Shown here piece after piece: positions 17,120 to 25,937 of a stretch of DNA of 64,000 nt; the stretch's first letter is position 1; every line of letters begins with the position of its first letter. The stretch spans positions 2,684,472-2,748,471 of the forward strand of contig AP021858.1 in the NCBI GenBank assembly GCA_017347465.1, written 5' to 3'. This DNA is from Candidatus Nitrosymbiomonas proteolyticus. Lineage in GTDB: Bacteria; Armatimonadota; Fimbriimonadia; Fimbriimonadales; Fimbriimonadaceae. The position numbers and the translations under genes are program-made. The notes under the pieces were generated by a model that did no database searches, was not told the origin of the DNA, and saw only the letters and a program-made list of their open reading frames with translations.

Positions 17120-17395
17120 TTGCTTTCGCTGGTGCTATTGTTTTTAATCAGCGTTTTGACGCAGATCTATTCTCGGAGTTACATGCAAAGAATGCACCGT
17201 AGGCTCGGTTTGGCAATTCGAATAACGTCCCAACTCTGGATCGCATCATGCTTAGTATTGATGGTCGGGATGATTTGTCTACCTTTTTATGCTGTCGGTG
17301 CGTTCTGGTGTTTTGCAGTCGCCAGTGTTGGCAACATCGCCCTTGTGCTCGCAGTAGTAGAGTTCCGCGGACTGAGCGAAGATGACCAATTATAG
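17120..17395 (+). CDS. Small membrane protein, candidate immunity protein for Rhs copy A
   Basis: A 91-residue protein with three predicted membrane segments (LSLVLLFLISVLTQIYS; IASCLVLMVGMICLPFYAVG; FWCFAVASVGNIALVLAVV). It begins at a TTG directly after the Rhs copy A stop with GGAGGA just before, so it is coupled. A small membrane protein immediately after an Rhs C-terminus is the usual place of the cognate immunity gene, and a membrane location suits a membrane-active toxin. No family recognised. The stretch looks less GC-rich than its surroundings. Confidence 0.6.
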   Translation: MLSLVLLFLISVLTQIYSRSYMQRMHRRLGLAIRITSQLWIASCLVLMVGMICLPFYAVGAFWCFAVASVGNIALVLAVVEFRGLSEDDQL

Positions 17396-17407
17396 GGTGA
17401 CTGTCAT

Positions 17408-18448
17408 ATGGATGCGGAATGCAATCCGGCAACTCTAAGGGTTCTGCGTAACATAGGTAATGGCTTTTCCAGCCAGGATTCTTTCGAGGCGATGAGGACC
17501 GAAAAGGTCGAAGGGTTGACGGTGACCGGGGTGCCTCCTCCCGGCTTCCCGTCGCTGATTTTGGGGTATTACGACTACAACGAGGACCAGAACTACCCGA
17601 CAACGCGCTACTATTATGACGGGCAGATGATGGTCGAAGACGATTTCACGACGGAGCTCAGTGAGACAGCGCAGGTGACGGTCATGCGTTATGGGATCGG
17701 GGCCCGCGGCATCGACTTTTTGACCAAAAGAGTGGATGCGGGGGAGGAGAACCGGGGCTTTCCGTTGTATGATGGACATGGAAACATGATCGCGACGCTG
17801 GGCCGCTCGGAGAACTCGCCTTACTTTGGGGTTGCGGACCTGCGGTCGTATGATGTTTGGGGCGCGGTGAGGTCTGGCTCCACCACCGGCGACCCGAAGC
17901 AGCGGTATTGCGCTAACCTGGGGCATGTCCAGGATGACGAATCCGGCCTGATCTACATGCGGGCGAGGTACTACGAGCCGTGGAGTGGGAGGTTCATCTC
18001 TGAGGATACTGCTGGCGATGGTGTCAACTGGTATGTCTATGCAGGGTGCGACCCGATACTGAATGTCGATTCCTCTGGGAATGAGAGCCAGTGGAGTGGC
18101 GCGTTTGTTTGGCTTCGTGACCTACTCAAGGGTTACGGCGAGCTGGGAAGGTATGCATACGACGTCATCGTCACGCTTTCCATCGGAGCAATGGGCTGCC
18201 TTACGAAGGCAATGCTATCCGTTTCAACGCTCCTCATTCGGAAGGGCAATAAGGAAGCACTTTGGGGGCTGGCCATCCTTGGGATTGTCCGTGCGGGAGG
18301 GCCAGCGGCGGGTCCCGGAGCCCTTCTTGCGAGGAAGCATCTCACGCAAGGCATCATGGCAATCGCACTTGGTTGGATGCTTCGAATTGCGACGGTTCTT
18401 CTTGACGTGTTGTTCGCTAACGATATTGTCGATGTAGGGGACGAATGA
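17408..18448 (+). CDS. Orphan Rhs core plus second C-terminal effector candidate (copy B)
   Basis: Core homology starts near 17491 (MRTEKVEGLTV) and ends at ARYYEPWSGRFISEDTAGDG, with long identical stretches to copy A, for example GAVRSGSTTGDPKQRYCANL. The C-terminus after VDSSGN differs completely from copy A and is also hydrophobic, with several putative membrane segments (IVTLSIGAMGCLTKAMLS; ALGWMLRIATVLLDVLF). Residues 1-27 lie before the homology and may be non-native. The protein lacks nearly the whole YD shell, matching an orphan Rhs tip that can be swapped by recombination onto a complete Rhs gene elsewhere. Confidence 0.75.
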   Translation: MDAECNPATLRVLRNIGNGFSSQDSFEAMRTEKVEGLTVTGVPPPGFPSLILGYYDYNEDQNYPTTRYYYDGQMMVEDDFTTELSETAQVTVMRYGIGARGIDFLTKRVDAGEENRGFPLYDGHGNMIATLGRSENSPYFGVADLRSYDVWGAVRSGSTTGDPKQRYCANLGHVQDDESGLIYMRARYYEPWSGRFISEDTAGDGVNWYVYAGCDPILNVDSSGNESQWSGAFVWLRDLLKGYGELGRYAYDVIVTLSIGAMGCLTKAMLSVSTLLIRKGNKEALWGLAILGIVRAGGPAAGPGALLARKHLTQGIMAIALGWMLRIATVLLDVLFANDIVDVGDE

Positions 18449-18452
18449 TATA

Positions 18453-18959
18453 GTGCGTACATCGAGAACAGCCGCAATTGCCGTGATCCGAAGTTACTGC
18501 GGGCTCCTGATCGACATCGTTGCCCTAAACTATGTCATGGTCCCGATGACTTGGTTAATTGGCCTGGTTGCGATGATAGTTGGGTCCTCTGTTACCTTAC
18601 ACCTTACTGTCGACAATTGGCTCGTCATTTTGCCTCGTTCGATGCTAATGGCGTTCCTGCTCTATTCCCTTTCCCTTGCGGCGTATAGGGCTATCGTTCG
18701 AAATAGCACAGCAAGTACTATTTGCCATTGGAGCAGACTTTCTCTAAGGCGGCTGCTAATGTGTTTTGCCTGTAGTGCGCTAGGCGTGTCCATTTACTGC
18801 ACGTTTCCACCAAGCAGATTTCCGTCCTTTTCAGAATCTGTATCTTTCGAAGTGATGCGGAGGATTGGTGGCTTATGTATGGCAGTTGTAATGGTCTGGT
18901 CGCGTCGGACTTTCGATCAGCGAGGTGCTGGTCAGGTTCGAGGTGAGCGGGCACTATGA
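18453..18959 (+). CDS. Membrane protein, candidate immunity protein for Rhs copy B, 3' end fused to next Rhs copy
   Basis: A 168-residue protein starting GTG five bases after copy B. It has about four membrane segments (VIRSYCGLLIDIVALNYVMV; LIGLVAMIVGSSVTLHLTV; MLMAFLLYSLSLAAYRAIV; LLMCFACSALGVSIY). The last residues GAGQVRGERAL are encoded by sequence belonging to Rhs copy C in another frame, so the native 3' end was probably lost when copy C joined. It may still work, as the membrane core is intact. Assigned by position only. Confidence 0.5.
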   Translation: MRTSRTAAIAVIRSYCGLLIDIVALNYVMVPMTWLIGLVAMIVGSSVTLHLTVDNWLVILPRSMLMAFLLYSLSLAAYRAIVRNSTASTICHWSRLSLRRLLMCFACSALGVSIYCTFPPSRFPSFSESVSFEVMRRIGGLCMAVVMVWSRRTFDQRGAGQVRGERAL

Positions 18960-19251
18960 CGAGAACCTGGCCGAGAACCTGCCGACGAGCCGGTATTATT
19001 ACGACGGGCAGATGATGGTGGAAGACGACTACACCGTGGAGGGGCAGAACGAACCTGTGGTGACCGTGATGCGGTATGGCATCGGCGCGCGGGGGATCGA
19101 CTTTCTCGCCAAATCGGTCGACGGCGGGGCGGAAACTGTGGGCTTTCCGTTGTATGATGGACATGGAAACATGATCGCGACGCTTGGCCGCTCGGAGAAC
19201 TCGCCTTACTTTGGGCTTGCGGACCCCCGGTCGTACGATGTCTGCGAGTGA
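18925..19251 (+). pseudogene. Rhs core fragment (copy C)
   Basis: From about 18939 the sequence repeats copy A almost base for base (VSGHYDENLAENLPTSRYYY) and then continues like copy B (GFPLYDGHGNMIATLGRSEN), so it is a mosaic of the two. It stops at SYDVCE, before the DPKQRY...GRF core end, and has no C-terminal effector. No ribosome binding site or native start is visible. A dead remnant, but long enough to act as a homology donor for recombination between Rhs copies. Confidence 0.7.
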
Positions 19252-19430
19252 TCGCCGGCGAGTTCCTGGCCTGCTAACCTCGTGACGTTCATGACGGGCG
19301 CCACTTCGGCAGCTCCTTCGTTGTCGCTCCCGCTTTACGCTGTCCCAAGTCTGAAGCGACCCGCACATCCCAGATTCAGCACTAGCGGGCGCGGCATCCA
19401 GTAGACTAGCGCTTTTGGAGGGCTACCCTC

Positions 19431-20108
19431 GTGTACGAATGGATTCGTCAACTGTACGCCGACCCGAACATGGCGCGGATGGGCCACGCCCAGAGCATCG
19501 AGGATCAGAATCTTGGTTCTGGATGGATCTACTATGGACTTGCTAGAGCGCTGCGACCCTCGACGGCGGTCGTGATTGGCTCCTTCAGGGGCTTTGTTCC
19601 TCTCGTGCTTGGGAAGGCTCTGCAGGACAACGGTAGGGGTGACGTGGTCTTCATCGACCCTTCGCTGGTGGACGACTTTTGGCTGTCGCCCCCTCGCGTG
19701 CGGCGCCACTTCAAGAACTACGGAATCACGAACGTCCGTCACTACTGCTGCACCACGCAGGAGTTCGTGACGACCGAAGGGTACCGAGCCCTCGATGAAG
19801 TCGGGTTGCTCTTTGTGGACGGGTACCACACGGAAGAACAGGCGCAGTTCGATTTCGCTGCGTTTGAGCCCAAGCTCCGATCCGATGCGCTCGTGCTCTT
19901 TCACGACAGCGTTCGCGAGCGCCAGTCGAGCATTTACGGCGAGAATCGCGCTTACACGCACAGTGTTTGTAGGTTCATGGAGTCCCTCCGCCTGGACCCC
20001 GCCTACCAGGTGCTGAGCCTATGCCTGGGAGACGGCCTGACCGTCGTTTCGCGGGCGCAGCATCATCCCGACCCCAGACAGGACCTCATTGAGGCAACGA
20101 GACGGTGA
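19431..20108 (+). CDS. SAM-dependent class I methyltransferase-like protein
   Basis: A 225-residue Rossmann protein of the Methyltransf_24 kind: STAVVIGSFRGFVPLVLGKAL (about 44-64) is the SAM loop region, DVVFIDPSLVDDFW holds the acidic residue after beta 2, and LLFVDGYHTEEQAQFDF (about 125-141) with ALVLFHDSVRE is typical of this group, which includes cephalosporin-hydroxylase-like and sugar O-methyltransferases. Starts GTG 19431 with GGAGG upstream. First of three coupled genes with a glycosyltransferase-like and an ATP-grasp protein. Substrate unknown. Confidence 0.7.
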   Translation: MYEWIRQLYADPNMARMGHAQSIEDQNLGSGWIYYGLARALRPSTAVVIGSFRGFVPLVLGKALQDNGRGDVVFIDPSLVDDFWLSPPRVRRHFKNYGITNVRHYCCTTQEFVTTEGYRALDEVGLLFVDGYHTEEQAQFDFAAFEPKLRSDALVLFHDSVRERQSSIYGENRAYTHSVCRFMESLRLDPAYQVLSLCLGDGLTVVSRAQHHPDPRQDLIEATRR

Positions 20109-21061
20109 GCACGGCTCGAGACGCTCAGAGTGATTTGTGGGCGATCACCTGCCTCTTTGGAGTTTCATCGCCACGTCGCATCGAGAATTACTGGGAGTTT
20201 CGCAACGCGTTGCGCCTTCCCCTCGTGACTGTGGAACTCTCCTTCGGCGAACCGTTCGCTCTGGACGCAAGGGCATCGGAGGTGCTCGTTCAACTTCAGG
20301 GGGGAGACGTCATGTGGCAAAAGGAGCGCTTGCTTTCGCTGGCGCTTGCGCGTCTTCCTGATTGCTGCACAAAGGTCGTCTGGTGCGACGCAGATATAGT
20401 CGCTCCCGACCCTTCATGGCCTCTCGCGATCGCCAACGCGCTCGAGGATGCGACTTTGGTACAGGGGTTCGCCGAAGTCCTGCACTTGCCCCCACGCATC
20501 GCGCTTCCGGCAAGCGAGGACATACAATGGCATCCTTCGACAATGTTCGCTCTTTCGTGCGGGGGGACAGTCGCTGAGACCCTTGATTCTGCGCTCAACC
20601 GCACGGGCACGTCGCCCTGCTCGGGACACGTCTGGGCAGCGCGGCGCGATGTGGTCGAACGCTGCGGGTTGTACGATGGTTGCATCATAGGAGGAGGCGA
20701 CACTGCAGTCGTCAGTGCGGCCCTTGGACATCCGGAAGTCGCGATTGAGCTCCACACAATGGGGGAGGCGCAGGCTCAGCGGTACGCTTTGTGGGCGCAG
20801 AGGTTCTACGCAGAGACCCGCGGTCAGATCACCTTCGTTCCCCAGAAGATTCACCATCTGTGGCATGGAAGTATGGAAAGCCGCAGAGCGAGGCAGCGTC
20901 ATCGGGGCTTAAGCGCCCTCGGATTCGATCCTTACAGCGACCTAAGGTTGTCTCCAAGGGGCGTTTGGCAATGGAGTTCCGAGAGGCCCGAACTTCACCG
21001 GTACCTAAGGGAGTACTTCGAGTCTCGCGGCGGGGCCGAAAGAGAGGGGGTGACCTCTTGA
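20105..21061 (+). CDS. GT-A glycosyltransferase-like protein with DxD motif
   Basis: A 318-residue protein coupled by GTGA to the methyltransferase. LWAITCLFGVSSPRRIENYW near the start and CTKVVWCDADIVAPDPSW (about 88-105) with a metal-type DAD motif resemble nucleotide-sugar glycosyltransferases that begin with a news-like WAITCLF stretch. GHVWAARRDVVERCGLYDG and GGGDTAVVSAALGH (about 175-215) fit the acceptor-side region of GT-A enzymes. FVPQKIHHLWHG later is also common in these. No signal peptide or membrane helix. The sugar is unknown. Confidence 0.65.
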   Translation: MSTARDAQSDLWAITCLFGVSSPRRIENYWEFRNALRLPLVTVELSFGEPFALDARASEVLVQLQGGDVMWQKERLLSLALARLPDCCTKVVWCDADIVAPDPSWPLAIANALEDATLVQGFAEVLHLPPRIALPASEDIQWHPSTMFALSCGGTVAETLDSALNRTGTSPCSGHVWAARRDVVERCGLYDGCIIGGGDTAVVSAALGHPEVAIELHTMGEAQAQRYALWAQRFYAETRGQITFVPQKIHHLWHGSMESRRARQRHRGLSALGFDPYSDLRLSPRGVWQWSSERPELHRYLREYFESRGGAEREGVTS

Positions 21062-22023
21062 GCCTAGGTTCGCCGATCCTGATTTCCCGATGCAACGGAC
21101 TGAACCCCCACCACTACGACGTGGTATTGGACTGGATTGAGCAGCAGCACCCCGATCTGCTTCGCCACGTCGCAGGAAGGGCGTTGCCCTACTCGCTTCC
21201 CAGCGATTCCAAATGCCGGCTCCATATCCCCTGGCTGCAAGATCCCGTTGAGGACCTTCACGCTTCCGCTTACCGTTGGTCGACTGAGTTGTCGCGTCAG
21301 TGCGACGAGCGAGGAATCCGAACGATCAACCGCGTGGACAAGCATGCGAACGTTTCCAGGTTGGAAGCGAGCCGACGGCTCGCTTCGGCAGGCATCCGCA
21401 CTCCCAAGGTCGTGGCCGTTGCGAGCGAGGAGGAGCTACGCGATTGCCTTTGCGGCATGGAACCTCCTGTAATTCTGCGCGACAATAGGTCTCACCAGAG
21501 CCCTTTCGTGCGAATCGATTCGATGTCGGGGGCAAGAACCGCAAACCTCAATGGATTTCGTGACCCGGTCCTGGCCGAGTTCATCGATGTGGCTAGTCCA
21601 GACGGAGCCTACAGAAAGTTTCGGTGTATCCTGCTGGGAGACGCCGTCTACTCGCATCACCTTCAAGTCACGGAGTCTTGGATTTCGCGGGGAAAAGGGC
21701 GAATCAAGAACGCATCGACACGCGAGGAGGAGATCGAATACCTGCTCGCTCCAGAACCCCATGAGGAACTCATGCGCGCCGCGCGAAAGGCCCTCGATTT
21801 GGAGTTTTTAGGAGTCGACTACGCTCTCGACAAACAAGGCCGGGTGGTCGTTTGGGAGGCCAACCTCTACCCGCACATTCACTTCTCGAAAAACGACCTT
21901 GTCTATCGCAACTTCGCAATGGAGCGTACAATTGCAGGGATGGTCCGCTACTATTTGGAGCAGGCGGGAATCCCCGCGCCCGCCAGATTGATCCAACAAG
22001 CGTCTTATGTCAACGGAGAGTGA
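21058..22023 (+). CDS. ATP-grasp domain protein
   Basis: A 321-residue ATP-grasp enzyme, the family joining a carboxylate to an amine or thiol through an acyl phosphate. Visible: NRVDKHANVSRLEASRRLAS (ATP-grasp pre-domain helix), IRTPKVVAVASEEEL, EFIDVASPDGAYRKFRCILLG (the loop and strand gripping ATP), and DLEFLGVDYALDKQGRVVVWEANLYPH, where the acidic residues and the E-x-N bind magnesium. TTG 21058 overlaps the previous stop (TTGA), with AGAGGGGGTGA upstream. The frame runs back to 20791, but those codons lie inside the previous gene. The substrate is unknown; joint work with its two neighbours is likely. Confidence 0.75.
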   Translation: MSLGSPILISRCNGLNPHHYDVVLDWIEQQHPDLLRHVAGRALPYSLPSDSKCRLHIPWLQDPVEDLHASAYRWSTELSRQCDERGIRTINRVDKHANVSRLEASRRLASAGIRTPKVVAVASEEELRDCLCGMEPPVILRDNRSHQSPFVRIDSMSGARTANLNGFRDPVLAEFIDVASPDGAYRKFRCILLGDAVYSHHLQVTESWISRGKGRIKNASTREEEIEYLLAPEPHEELMRAARKALDLEFLGVDYALDKQGRVVVWEANLYPHIHFSKNDLVYRNFAMERTIAGMVRYYLEQAGIPAPARLIQQASYVNGE

Positions 22024-22303
22024 GTTTGAGAAGTCGCCCGCACCGACGGCCTATTTTGGATTGCCGATCAGGATCGCTTTGCCGCAGGCCGATCGAGGAT
22101 AGGATGTCGGGGTCCGGAGGTTTGGCGAGCAAACCCTGGGGCTCCCTACGCTCGACGACTGGCCCTCGATACGCGTCCCTTCCGGGACACTTTTCAGCAA
22201 GGTCTTAGCGGGTCCGGCTCATCGGGACGTCGACCGCCCCGATGAAGCCCAGCACGAATAGCGCCAACCCAACGGCTGAAGGCGATGCAGCGCCTTCCTT
22301 TCG

Positions 22304-22912
22304 CTAGCCCGTGTACCCGAATACGTTCAGGTTCACGGCAATGGTCTCGGCCACCTTCCCCTTCGCCATGTCGGGGATCATGATGCCGTAGTCGGCCAGC
22401 TTGACCTGGAACCGGCACTTCAAGTTCACCACGTTCCCCATGAACATCGCCTTGCGCGTTGCGTCGCTCTCCGGGAGGTACCTGACCGTGGCGGTGGTCG
22501 TGATCGTCCGGGTCACTCCGTGGAGAGTGAGCTTACCGGTGACCTGGTACTCGTCGCCCTTCACGTGCTTCACGGTCGTCGTTTCGAAGGTGGCCTTCGG
22601 AAACTTCGCCGTGTTGAACCACATGTCGCTCTGCAGGTGTTCGTTGCGCATGGCGATGCCTGTGTCGACCGACCCGAGATCGACCTCGATCTTGCCGCTG
22701 CCGGTTCGCTTAACCGGGTCGAAGTTGATTGCTCCCGTGACCTTGTGCGTTTGCCCGGTGAAGTTCTCGAACTGGGCCTCGCTCGTAAACGAGAAGGTCT
22801 GGGCGACCTTCATGCCGCCGGCGTCGCCGACTTTGAACTTTTGATCGGCAGCGCCCGCCAGGGTAAGGCCGAGGGCTGCGACCGCTACGGAAAGTACGAT
22901 TCTTGCTTTCAT
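22304..22912 (-). CDS. YceI-family periplasmic lipid-binding-type protein
   Basis: YceI proteins are secreted beta-barrels that bind isoprenoid-like lipids. Signal peptide at residues 1-21 (MKARIVLSVAVAALGLTLAG). Family strands visible: VTGAINFDPVKRTGSGKIEVD, SVDTGIAMRNEHLQSDMWFN (the conserved RxxHLxSxxFF-like motif), FPKATFETTTVKHVKGDEYQV and VTGKLTLHGVTRTIT. Complete at 202 residues. The Crp/Fnr gene lies 80 bases upstream on the same strand. The 280 bases between this gene and the ATP-grasp gene show no other coding region. Confidence 0.9.
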   Translation of the reverse strand: MKARIVLSVAVAALGLTLAGAADQKFKVGDAGGMKVAQTFSFTSEAQFENFTGQTHKVTGAINFDPVKRTGSGKIEVDLGSVDTGIAMRNEHLQSDMWFNTAKFPKATFETTTVKHVKGDEYQVTGKLTLHGVTRTITTTATVRYLPESDATRKAMFMGNVVNLKCRFQVKLADYGIMIPDMAKGKVAETIAVNLNVFGYTG

Positions 22913-22992
22913 TCTTGGATTCTCCTTGGGGCGACCGTTCTTGGGGCCGTCCTACAGCAAGAAACGCAATGTCGCCAAGCCAAGGTTGTGCC

Positions 22993-23703
22993 CTACGACA
23001 CGTTTTGCCAAGGCTTGTCCCACTGAGCTTCGTGGGACAACTTGTCCGAGTTCACGATCACGATGTTTTTGCCTTCGAACTCGATCGCGCCCGCATCGAC
23101 GAGCCCGAGCGTCGCCCGGTTGGCCGCCTCGCGGTTGCTGCCCACCATTTCCGCGATCTCTCGCTGAGTCAGCTTGAGGCCGATCTTCCGGCCCTTGGGG
23201 TGGTCCTCGCCAAATCTCTTTGCCAATTCAGCCAGAAGGCGAGCGATCCGGACTTTGACCGTGCAAAAGGCGATGTCGATCAGACGCAGTTCGATCGTCT
23301 TGCGGCGGAGGCCTTGCTGCTTGGAGAAGTGCAGGGCGAGGCCCGGAGTCGCCTCGAGCAGTTCTCGCAAGATTCGCGCGGGGACCCTACAAAACAGTAC
23401 GTCGTCCAAGACCTCGGCGTGGTCGGCGTCGGAGTCTTCGGTCAGGATCGGCGTCAGGCCCAGCACGTCTCCCGGCCCGAGCAGGTCCACGGCCACCTCG
23501 CGCCCTTCCGCGGCCCTCAAGAGTCGCACGTGGCCCTCCTTGATCAGGTAAGCGTTGCCCCCGGCGGTTGTGGCGACGTTCAGCTTATGCCCGCGTCTGG
23601 AGGGGATCATCTTCGAACTCGCGGCAAGGTCCATCTGCTGAGCCTCCGTGAGTTGGGGGAAGAAGTTCAAGTTTCGGATGTACCAAAGGCAGCTCCGCTC
23701 CAT
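22993..23703 (-). CDS. Crp/Fnr-family transcription regulator
   Basis: Cyclic-nucleotide-binding fold (residues 10-125; GGNAYLIKEGHVRLLRAAEG and LLGPGDVLGL) and a C-terminal winged helix with the recognition stretch LTQREIAEMVGSNREAANRAT. The N-terminus SCLWYIRNLNFFPQLT carries only one Cys, so the Fnr-type iron-sulfur cluster is not expected. ATG 23703 fits the family start; the frame is open to 23901. Lies upstream of yceI on the same strand. The signal it senses is not visible. Confidence 0.85.
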   Translation of the reverse strand: MERSCLWYIRNLNFFPQLTEAQQMDLAASSKMIPSRRGHKLNVATTAGGNAYLIKEGHVRLLRAAEGREVAVDLLGPGDVLGLTPILTEDSDADHAEVLDDVLFCRVPARILRELLEATPGLALHFSKQQGLRRKTIELRLIDIAFCTVKVRIARLLAELAKRFGEDHPKGRKIGLKLTQREIAEMVGSNREAANRATLGLVDAGAIEFEGKNIVIVNSDKLSHEAQWDKPWQNVS

Positions 23704-23818
23704 GATGGCGTGCAGTGTACCGGCGGAGCGGGTTGCCTCGTCTTGGGATGGGGAGATCTGGGGAAGGGGCTCCTTCTTTCGCAGTGGAAGCAAGGATGAT
23801 AAAGGAACCCAACGACCC

Positions 23819-25855
23819 TCACTTCGCCGGGCGGAACTCAGCCACAAAGCCGCCGTCGCGCGCAACACGCACCTCGATCTCTTCGCCACGCCCGACCTCA
23901 CGGGTCTCCACCGTCAGCAAGTTCGGATCGAGATCGGCCCCAACCGCGTCGCGCCATACCCTCATCCGGAAGTTCGACCTGCCCAGGAACGAAGCGGAGA
24001 ACCTCACCGTTCGCGCCTCGCCAGCCGACGCGCATCCCACCCACCAAGAAACGCCTTTTCTCCGCGCCATAAGGGCGATCTCGCCAACCTTGCCCGCAAG
24101 GACCCTTGTTTCCTCCCAAAACGTAGGGACCTCGCGCAGGAAGTCCAGCCCCGCTTGACCTTCATACGCAGCAGGGTAATCCGACACCATAGGGTTAGGG
24201 TTATCGATAAGGACGTAAAGCGCTAAGTTAAATCCTCTCGTGCCGAGTACGTTTGGACCGACGTTCCGCGGAACGAAATCCTCCCTGACGACCGACCGAA
24301 AACCTCCCAAGTGGTAATCCATCGGCCCAGCGATCTGCCGGGTGAACATCACCCTGAGAGTATGTTCGGGCGTACAGGTATCTCTCCACTTCAGGTACTC
24401 AAGGTTCAGCGAACCTTCGTGATTCATGAGGTTAGGATAGGTGCGCTCCCAACCCGTAGGCTTATACATTCCATGAAAATGAATCAAAATCTGGTGTCGA
24501 GCCGCGGCCTTTAGTATCTCCTCAGCAAACTGCACGGTCGCCTGATCGTCGTTATCAAAGAAATCGACCATCATTCCGCTCCACCTCAAGTTTCGATAGT
24601 GGGCAAACACCGCGTCGAGGTCTTTGCCCCGGAGCGTCGCCTGGTGGACCCACGTCCAGAGTCTCACCCCCTTCGATCGAGCATAGTCGGCGATCCTCTT
24701 CAGGTCGAGGTCGGGTCTTACCTTCGTCGAGTCCGCGCCAGCCGCAGGAAACAGTCCGGGCTGGCCGTTGATGTACCAAGGTTCGTCGTTCTCGCTCGAT
24801 ATGATCGAATGGTAGAGGATTCCGTTTGCTGCGGCAAAGTCGATGTAACGCTTCTGCGCTTCGAACGAAAGAATCGGTTCGCTGGGCTTTGGGTAACCTA
24901 CGTAACCGTTCCACCAATACCAGGTCATCTTGCCGGGTCGAATCCACGAGGCATCGCCGATCGCCGGGGGATCGTTGAGGCAATAGAGCGTCGTAGATTC
25001 GAGCAAATCACCTGGCCGTTTCCCGATCAATACGACTCGCCAAGGGGTCTTGAAAGGTACGATGCATGCGGCTTTGGACCCATCGGACCGCGGCGACAAT
25101 CGAGCGAACAGCGATTGACGAGTATCTCCGATGGGGCGCATCAGGGACATTCCAGGGAATTCACGCAAGCCTGCTTCAGTAATGGCCAAGGTGATTCCAT
25201 CTTGTCTCTGCAGCGTTAGAGGAGTATCGAGAAGTACTCCTTGCCGGAGGCCGCTGAGTGGAACCTGCGCGATGAGATGCTCACGCGAGTTAGCGAAATT
25301 TGCCATGTAGCGCGCATAGGCCGTCCATTCCCCCGCTGGCACGAAGCTCGAGTCCTCACCCTGCACGACCACGCCTTTCGAACCGGGAAGCGACTCGACC
25401 TCATATCGAAACGCCACCGCGTCGTCGAAGCAGCGAAAGACGAGCGCAAGGCTGCCACCATCGGGCGTCCTGAGTCCAAGTCGAATCTCGCGGAACCTAT
25501 TCACACCCTCCGATGACTTGCCAAACAGGATCGGGACTCGCTCATCGACGAACCTCGTCTCAACCGAATCCACCCGCGCTCCCTCCATGAGGTCGCCCCG
25601 CGCCTTTTCGGTCAGGCTCAAGAGGCACCCATCAAGGAGCGTTTTCGTCCCCCGCTTCAGGCTCCAAGAGGGTCTCTTAGTCGAACGTCCCTGCGGCAGG
25701 GCGATCTGAACGTCGAGCGATCCGCTCGGAGAACGGAGCGCATATCGACCTGAGGAGTCGAGGGCAAGGGCCTCGGAAGTCCGGGTGGGTCTTTCAATCG
25801 ATTCCATGAGCGGGTTGGGGGCCAACAAGCCGGCAGCGGCGATAAAGGCGAGCAT
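23819..25855 (-). CDS. Glycoside hydrolase family 97 enzyme
   Basis: Secreted alpha-glycosidase type. Residues 1-12 plus following form a short signal-like start (MLAFIAAAGLLAP). The N-terminal beta-sandwich has LRSPSGSLDVQIAL. The TIM barrel begins near WIRPGKMTWYWWNGYVG (about 300). GMMVDFFDNDDQATVQFAEE (about 440) places an Asp at the nucleophile position known from retaining GH97 alpha-galactosidases, and LNHEGSLNLEYLKW carries conserved acids. The C-terminal sandwich ends at VAEFRPAK. 678 residues is full length. The alpha-galactosidase activity is inference from the Asp; no carbohydrate-uptake genes are adjacent. Confidence 0.85.
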   Translation of the reverse strand: MLAFIAAAGLLAPNPLMESIERPTRTSEALALDSSGRYALRSPSGSLDVQIALPQGRSTKRPSWSLKRGTKTLLDGCLLSLTEKARGDLMEGARVDSVETRFVDERVPILFGKSSEGVNRFREIRLGLRTPDGGSLALVFRCFDDAVAFRYEVESLPGSKGVVVQGEDSSFVPAGEWTAYARYMANFANSREHLIAQVPLSGLRQGVLLDTPLTLQRQDGITLAITEAGLREFPGMSLMRPIGDTRQSLFARLSPRSDGSKAACIVPFKTPWRVVLIGKRPGDLLESTTLYCLNDPPAIGDASWIRPGKMTWYWWNGYVGYPKPSEPILSFEAQKRYIDFAAANGILYHSIISSENDEPWYINGQPGLFPAAGADSTKVRPDLDLKRIADYARSKGVRLWTWVHQATLRGKDLDAVFAHYRNLRWSGMMVDFFDNDDQATVQFAEEILKAAARHQILIHFHGMYKPTGWERTYPNLMNHEGSLNLEYLKWRDTCTPEHTLRVMFTRQIAGPMDYHLGGFRSVVREDFVPRNVGPNVLGTRGFNLALYVLIDNPNPMVSDYPAAYEGQAGLDFLREVPTFWEETRVLAGKVGEIALMARRKGVSWWVGCASAGEARTVRFSASFLGRSNFRMRVWRDAVGADLDPNLLTVETREVGRGEEIEVRVARDGGFVAEFRPAK

Positions 25856-25937
25856 GGGGCGGAGCTTACCGTCTCCTTAGAGAAGGCAATTCGGACGATG
25901 CCAAGAGCGCCTTGTAGGGAGAGGGTAGATTGGGGCC

